Assembly (NCBI GenBank): GCA_009782385.1
Contig: WRJE01000015.1
Coordinates: 1-35,379, forward strand
DNA length: 35,379 nucleotides
Origin: Oscillospiraceae bacterium
GTDB lineage: Bacteria; Bacillota; Clostridia; Oscillospirales; UBA929
Direction of reading: 5' to 3'
Below, in pieces: positions 31,394-35,379 of this stretch (position 1 is its first letter; each line of letters begins with the position of its first letter). The position numbers were made by a program, and so were the translations under genes. A model generated the notes under the pieces. That model saw nothing but the letters and a program-made list of their open reading frames with translations. It made no database searches and was not told the DNA's origin.

Positions 31394-31824
31394 TGATGGA
31401 AATACCTTACATAAAATTAAAAGATAACGCGAGAGTACCGGAGAGGGCAACGGAGGGTTCAGCCGGATATGACTTATGCGCCTGTGAGGATACCGCGCTG
31501 CCGCCGCGCGGACGAGCGATGATACCCACGGGCATAGCCGCCGCGCTGCCTAATGGATATGTCGGATTGATATTCGGGCGCAGCGGTCTGGGCGTGAAAC
31601 ATGGGGTAACTATGGCGAACGGCGTTGGAGTTATTGACAGCGATTATCGCGGGGAACTTAATGTCGCGCTTGTAAATCACTCCGACATAACATATAATAT
31701 AAAAAGCGGCGACAGAGTCGCCCAGTTGTTGATTATGCCTGTCGCGTCCGTACAGTTCATTCCGGCGGAATCGCTGGAAGGCACGGAACGCGGCGAGAGC
31801 GGCTTTGGGTCAACGGGACGGTAG
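31393..31824 (+). CDS. dut: Deoxyuridine 5'-triphosphate nucleotidohydrolase
   Basis: dUTPase hydrolyses dUTP to dUMP, keeping uracil out of DNA. The 143-residue trimeric-type enzyme has all five motifs: GSAGYDLCA, IFGRSGLGVKHGV, GVGVIDSDYRGEL with the catalytic Asp, SGDRVAQLLI and the C-terminal arm RGESGFGSTGR. Motif 2 reads GRSG in place of the usual PRSG. The first ATG overlaps the U32 stop (TAATG), so it is translationally coupled; an adjacent second ATG is an alternative start with one residue less. Confidence 0.95.
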   Translation: MMEIPYIKLKDNARVPERATEGSAGYDLCACEDTALPPRGRAMIPTGIAAALPNGYVGLIFGRSGLGVKHGVTMANGVGVIDSDYRGELNVALVNHSDITYNIKSGDRVAQLLIMPVASVQFIPAESLEGTERGESGFGSTGR

Positions 31825-31829
31825 ATAAC

Positions 31830-32978
31830 ATGAACAACTATATATTCGCGGCGGCGTTTGACGCGTCGCTCTTAGAAATGGCACTTTCCACGACCGCTAT
31901 GCGGGAATCATTTAATATACATCATTCTTTCGGCGAGGATGAACACCTTGCGGGCGTTCTCCGCCGCGCGGCGCACAGTGCGCTTGAAAAGCCAGTCAGA
32001 CCGCTTGACAGCGATACTTCCGGCGGTCTTGTGCGTCACGCCTGTGCCGGAGGTATTGTACTGCTGAAAAACAAAGAGAACGTTTTGCCGTTCAGCGATC
32101 CGAGCATAAGAACAGTTGCCGTTATAGGACCTTGCGCCGAAGACGGCATATACAGGGACGTAATGAAGATCGCGCCCCCTTATGTACAGGTAATAAACGC
32201 CGCGGGCTGTCCTCCCGGCGATGAGTTCAGCGATGAACTGCTCGCCGCGGCTCTGTACGCCGCTGTCCGCGCCGATGCGGTTATATTGTGTCTGGGAGCG
32301 GCAAACGATGACGGAACACGGCTTCCCGCGCCGCAGCTCGCTCTGCTCGAAGCTGTAACTATGCTTGGGAAACCCGTGGCGGCGGCTGTGTTCGGTACAT
32401 TTCCCCACGCCCTTGAATCAATCCACGACAAAGCAGACGCGGTCGTCATGGCGTGGGAGTATACGCGCTGTCACGGCGCGGCATTGGTGCATATTCTGTT
32501 CGGACAAGTCAATCCCTCCGGACGGCTGCCGATTACTATCCCGCGCTCGGGCGAGGAGATTTCTCCGTATCAGTTTGCCGGAGCGGAACCGCTGTACCCG
32601 TTTGGATACGGCTTGAGTTATTCGCGTTTCGCATATAGCAGAATCCGTGCATTGCGCCCGAAATTTGCCGTTGGCGAACACGCTTCCGTTGAGTGTTCCA
32701 TTGAAAACACTGGCATTCTGCCGGGACACGAGACGGCGCAAATATATCTGCGTCAAGAGGGCAATGCCGCCGGAAGGTGGCAGTTATGCGGGTTCAAGAG
32801 GGTATTTCTGCATAACGGAGAGAGCAAGACGGCTTCGTTTGATTTGCCAACGCTTGAAATACCATCGCGTTATACTGTGTTCATCGGCGGACACCAACCC
32901 GACGCGAGAAGCGTCTGGTTGACGGAAACACCGGTCTTGTCAACATTTATAGAGGTTGTAGGGACGAATGAGAGTTAA
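31830..32978 (+). CDS. Stand-alone GH3 C-terminal and fibronectin-III-like domain protein, probably inactive
   Basis: The 382-residue protein aligns only with the second half of family-3 beta-glucosidases: GGIVLLKNKENVLPF, then VAVIGPCAED, HILFGQVNPSGRLPITIP, PLYPFGYGLSYSRFAYS, and a C-terminal FnIII-like domain (CSIENTGILPGHETAQIYL). The N-terminal barrel with the nucleophile Asp is absent, and there is no room for it because dut ends five bases upstream. The loop that normally bears E-x-E-G-x-D-R and the acid/base reads GAANDDGTRLPAPQ. It has therefore lost both catalytic centres but remains an open frame with coding-like composition. The first 60 residues match nothing I recognise. A sugar-binding or regulatory role is possible. 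Confidence 0.8.
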   Translation: MNNYIFAAAFDASLLEMALSTTAMRESFNIHHSFGEDEHLAGVLRRAAHSALEKPVRPLDSDTSGGLVRHACAGGIVLLKNKENVLPFSDPSIRTVAVIGPCAEDGIYRDVMKIAPPYVQVINAAGCPPGDEFSDELLAAALYAAVRADAVILCLGAANDDGTRLPAPQLALLEAVTMLGKPVAAAVFGTFPHALESIHDKADAVVMAWEYTRCHGAALVHILFGQVNPSGRLPITIPRSGEEISPYQFAGAEPLYPFGYGLSYSRFAYSRIRALRPKFAVGEHASVECSIENTGILPGHETAQIYLRQEGNAAGRWQLCGFKRVFLHNGESKTASFDLPTLEIPSRYTVFIGGHQPDARSVWLTETPVLSTFIEVVGTNES

Positions 32979-32992
32979 TCATTGGAGGGATA

Positions 32993-33835
32993 ATGAAAAT
33001 ATTTCTGTATCGTGTGTTCTGCGGGTCTTTCCTAACGCTTTGCGCTTTAGCCCCCGGCTTCAGCGGCAGTGTAATGGCAATTATTTTGGGAGTATACCGG
33101 GATTTACTGCACGTAATTTCCAATCCCTTCAAAAACTTTAAGAAAAATCTAAAATTTATTTTCCCTATGTGTATAGGTGCGGTTATATGCGCGGTTTTGT
33201 TTGTGTTCTCGTTCAAGTTTCTGTTCGATACTTACGAAAAAGCGATATATTTACTCTTTGCGGGTCTGATTGCCGGAAATTTGCCGATAATATACAGTGA
33301 AATTAAAAAATGCGGGTTTCAGAGACGTTACTTGCTCGGGGGAACAGCCGCGTTTGCCGTTGCTCTGACATTTGGTGTTTTGGCGGCGGGAGTGTCCGCT
33401 TCGGGAGAGTTTGCTATTAGTCTTCCCATGATGGCATTAGGAGGAGTTGTAACGGGTGTTGCCCTGTTAGCTCCCGGGATGAGTGTGGCAACGATTTTAA
33501 TTTATATGGGCATATACAGTCAGCTGATAACAATGGCCGACTCGCTGCTGAGGATGGATTCCGCTTATCTGTTTCCTTTCGGGCTGTTTCTTGCTTGTGC
33601 GCTCGCGGGGGTTATATTCACTTCCAAGGGTGTTAAAACCCTTTTTGAACGTTTCCCGGGGTTTACTAACTCGATGGTATTCGGTTTTATGGCGGGATCT
33701 ATGCTTGGCGTTATCACGTTGAGCCTGCGCCTTGAAAGCTACAATTTCAACTGGTTTATCGGGGGTTTTATGCTCTTTGCGGGAGTGGTCGTCTCTCTTT
33801 TGCTCGTTATGCTCGGGAAAGTAATAAACAGGTAG
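32993..33835 (+). CDS. DUF368 family polyprenyl-phosphate transporter (PopT-like)
   Basis: DUF368 proteins are multi-pass membrane proteins; recent work has shown members that recycle undecaprenyl phosphate across the membrane. The 280-residue protein has about eight helices and two copies of the family motif: APGFSGSVMAIILGVYRDLL near residue 21 and the inverted-repeat copy APGMSVATILIYMGIYSQLI near residue 160. GGAGGG precedes the ATG. It is placed next to wall and division genes, which suits a carrier-lipid role. Its stop codon TAG is the first part of a GTAGGGG-edged palindromic repeat. Confidence 0.88.
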   Translation: MKIFLYRVFCGSFLTLCALAPGFSGSVMAIILGVYRDLLHVISNPFKNFKKNLKFIFPMCIGAVICAVLFVFSFKFLFDTYEKAIYLLFAGLIAGNLPIIYSEIKKCGFQRRYLLGGTAAFAVALTFGVLAAGVSASGEFAISLPMMALGGVVTGVALLAPGMSVATILIYMGIYSQLITMADSLLRMDSAYLFPFGLFLACALAGVIFTSKGVKTLFERFPGFTNSMVFGFMAGSMLGVITLSLRLESYNFNWFIGGFMLFAGVVVSLLLVMLGKVINR

Positions 33836-33918
33836 GGGCGGTCATTGGCCGCCCGCAGACAACCGATGGCGACCAATCGCGGGCGGACTATCGCGGGCGG
33901 ACGAACGGCCGCCCCTAC
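33832..33918. repeat. Composite palindromic repeat with GTAGGGGCGG / CCGCCCCTAC ends
   Basis: Perfect 10-bp inverted ends (33832-33841 and 33909-33918) enclose an 87-base block. Inside are two copies of ATCGCGGGCGGAC (33876-33888 and 33890-33902) at a 14-base period and an inverted GCCGCCCGC (33849-33857). The left end contains the DUF368 stop codon. It may terminate transcription, but no T-run is present. Confidence 0.7.
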
Positions 33919-33968
33919 GCATTCACACAATACAGATTCTGTTCATATGCTGTCGAGGGGTGGTATCC

Positions 33969-34118
33969 TTGACAACAGCTATACTCGACTCTCTAATCGC
34001 GTATTTCGCGGCACTTGGGTTGTTTGCCGTTCTGTGGACGGTATGCGGCCGAATTTTAGGTTATTGGCGGTGGTTCGTTGACAGAAGAAGTAACGGGAGT
34101 GCTGACAGGAACGGTTGA
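33969..34118 (+). CDS. Small single-pass membrane protein (unrecognised)
   Basis: A 49-codon frame starts at TTG 33969 with GAGGGG eight bases upstream. It encodes a hydrophobic helix at residues 4-30 (LDSLIAYFAALGLFAVLW is the core) followed by a basic tail with WRWFVDRR. It ends inside recD2, overlapping it by 41 bases in another frame. The hydrophobic, membrane-type composition and the ribosome site favour a real gene; a GTG three codons upstream is an alternative start but its ribosome site would be too close. I do not recognise the family. Confidence 0.45.
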   Translation: MTTAILDSLIAYFAALGLFAVLWTVCGRILGYWRWFVDRRSNGSADRNG

Positions 34119-35379
34119 CAGCGTTGTTTATACAAAAGACGCGACCGGCTATGCCGTCCTTCGGGTTACAGCGTCGGACGGCGCGGCCGTGACAATGGTC
34201 GGCTGCATACCTCAGCCCGTACCCGGCGAAACAATCGAAGCAAGCGGACGCTGGGTCACGCACTCATCGTTCGGCAGACAGTTTGAAGTTACGGGCGTTG
34301 AACGTGCGATGCCCGCATCGTCAAACGCTCTTTTGGCTTACCTAAAATCCGGAACTCTCCCCGGTGTGGGCAGTGTGACGGCTAAACTTTTGTTGGACAA
34401 GTTCGGTAATGATATATTGGAAATTATTGAAACAGCACCGGAAAAACTGACCGCAATCAAGGGCATATCACGTAAACGCGCACTGGACATCGGGCGCGCT
34501 TTCTGCGAGCAGAATACAGTCAGGCGACTCATTGAATTTCTGTCCGCACACAGACTGCCGCCCTATCACGCGTTGAATCTGTTCAAGCGTTATGGGTCGG
34601 ATGCTATGGCGCGTCTGAAAGAGAACCCGTACTTGCTCGTCTCGTTCGATCTCACGTTTGAGATGGCGGACACTCTGGCTCACAATCTTGGGCTTCAGCC
34701 CGACAGTTTCATCCGTCAGAAAGCCGGGGTGCTTTATGAGCTTAGTTATAATCTTGATCAGGGGCATTGCTACATCCCGTTCGATAAACTGTGTCTTGTA
34801 ACGCGCGAGCTATTAAGTCTCGAGGGAACGGACATTGCCGATGCGGTTAACGCGCTGATTGACGATGGATTGATTGTCCTTGAACGTATCGGCAGCAGGG
34901 ATGCCTGCTACCTCACGGAAATTTACAACGCCGAACGGTTTATTGCGGAACGTGTTTTGGAGCTTGCCTCCAATCCCCCCGAAACGCCGCGAAATCACCT
35001 TAAACAAATAGAGGATGCCGAGCGCAATCTCGGTCTCACGCTTGAAAAACGGCAGCGTCAGGCCGTCAGCGTTGCCGCGAAATCGAACTTGTTCGTGTTG
35101 ACAGGCGGTCCGGGTACGGGAAAGACAACGACCGTCCGCGCCATAGTTGAGCTGTTTGAGAATATGGGTATGAAAGTGGGGCTTGCCGCGCCGACCGGAA
35201 GAGCCGCGAAGCGCATGAGCGACATCACGGGGCGTGAAGCCGCCACAATTCACCGTATGCTCGGGTTCGCGCCCGATGGAGACTCGGGAGCGTTCGCGTT
35301 TTATCACGATTCCGACACACCCCTGCCATACGGCGCGGTGATAGTCGATGAAACCTCAATGGTGGATGTTCCGCTGATG
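34078..35379 (+). CDS. recD2: RecD2-type ATP-dependent DNA helicase (3' end beyond window)
   Basis: RecD2 is a 5'-3' superfamily-1 helicase acting in recombination and replication restart without RecBC. The visible 434 codons give the N-terminal OB-like part (LTGTVDSVVYTKDATGYAVL) and helix-hairpin-helix repeats (LKSGTLPGVGSVTAKLL, then TAIKGISRKRALDIG). The start of the motor domain follows, with Walker A TGGPGTGKTTT (residues 342-352), motif Ia APTGRAAKRM and Walker B VIVDETSMVD (from 421). The frame stays open to the last base. After an in-frame TAG at 34057 the first plausible start is TTG at 34078 with GGCGGTGG upstream. It overlaps the small membrane ORF. Confidence 0.93.
   Translation, partial: MTEEVTGVLTGTVDSVVYTKDATGYAVLRVTASDGAAVTMVGCIPQPVPGETIEASGRWVTHSSFGRQFEVTGVERAMPASSNALLAYLKSGTLPGVGSVTAKLLLDKFGNDILEIIETAPEKLTAIKGISRKRALDIGRAFCEQNTVRRLIEFLSAHRLPPYHALNLFKRYGSDAMARLKENPYLLVSFDLTFEMADTLAHNLGLQPDSFIRQKAGVLYELSYNLDQGHCYIPFDKLCLVTRELLSLEGTDIADAVNALIDDGLIVLERIGSRDACYLTEIYNAERFIAERVLELASNPPETPRNHLKQIEDAERNLGLTLEKRQRQAVSVAAKSNLFVLTGGPGTGKTTTVRAIVELFENMGMKVGLAAPTGRAAKRMSDITGREAATIHRMLGFAPDGDSGAFAFYHDSDTPLPYGAVIVDETSMVDVPLM

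Noticed and set aside
33832-33918. CRISPR-like array
   Set aside because: Only two 13-base copies at a 14-base period within a palindromic element; no spacers and no cas genes anywhere in the window.
33845-34081. 78-codon plus-strand frame in the DUF368-recD2 gap
   Set aside because: Its first part translates the palindromic repeat and the rest is in a different frame from the hydrophobic small ORF, which has the better ribosome site.

Overview
The window looks like a chromosome segment of an anaerobic, probably spore-forming and flagellated or formerly flagellated member of the Clostridia (uncultured gut-type Oscillospirales or a relative; inferred from gene content only). The pointers are a complete six-gene Rnf operon, SpoVG, a SpoIIQ-like LytM protein, an Mbl-type MreB, ZapA, a KilA-N protein of the gut-Firmicutes type, and CheA/CheW. 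No tRNA, rRNA, CRISPR array or intact prophage was seen. All 35.4 kb is densely coding, and no gene-free stretch exceeds about 260 bases.

Layout. (1) 1-2.5 kb, plus strand: the 3' end of an IS1-family transposase, a degenerate EAL/HDOD regulator, and a DUF4160/DUF2442 gene pair. (2) 2.5-5.3 kb: cheA-cheW behind a consensus sigma-A promoter. (3) 5.3-6.8 kb: a composite palindromic repeat, then a winged-helix regulator and a membrane-anchored isochorismatase-fold hydrolase behind a palindromic operator-like site. (4) 6.8-9.1 kb, minus strand: murC and a SpoIIQ-like M23 protein whose Shine-Dalgarno sequence is buried in a hairpin. (5) 9.2-10.6 kb, plus strand: spoVG coupled to an exported, catalytically degenerate NodB-fold protein. 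(6) 10.6-13.9 kb, minus strand: a DUF4015-like membrane protein, mnmG and rsmG, all overlapping. (7) 14.0-18.9 kb, minus strand: rnfCDGEAB behind a consensus promoter. (8) 19.0-25.5 kb, minus strand: seven tightly packed genes (M23 peptidase, GT4 glycosyltransferase, DUF4330, O-antigen-ligase-type polymerase, GNAT, KilA-N, GH5). This reads as an envelope or exopolysaccharide operon. (9) 25.5-27.1 kb: malQ with its promoter and terminator. (10) 27.1-28.1 kb: an AT-rich island with an AAC(3)-type acetyltransferase and a 5' scrap of a serine recombinase. (11) 28.1-35.4 kb, plus strand: mbl/mreB, zapA, a U32 protein, dut, a GH3 C-terminal-domain-only protein, a DUF368 (PopT-like) lipid-carrier transporter, a small membrane ORF and the 5' two thirds of recD2, which runs off the window.

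Functional threads. Cell-envelope construction is the dominant theme: MurC, MreB/Mbl, ZapA, the DUF368 undecaprenyl-phosphate transporter, two M23 proteins, and the polymer cluster. Rnf supplies ferredoxin-linked ion-motive energy, and CheA/CheW plus HDOD supply signalling. Several proteins keep a recognisable fold but have lost catalytic residues (EAL, NodB, GH3, and the M23 base histidine).

The most unusual non-coding signal is a family of palindromic intergenic repeats with a GTAGGG(G) edge. That edge supplies the stop codon of murC and of the DUF368 gene and abuts the stop codon of cheW. Other points worth attention are the SD-sequestering hairpin, an apparent ATT (or ATC) start codon for the GT4 gene, and the recombinase scar next to the acetyltransferase. 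I did not find a clear multi-gene system of an obviously new kind. The best candidates are the envelope-polymer operon carrying a KilA-N gene and the regulator/anchored-hydrolase pair.
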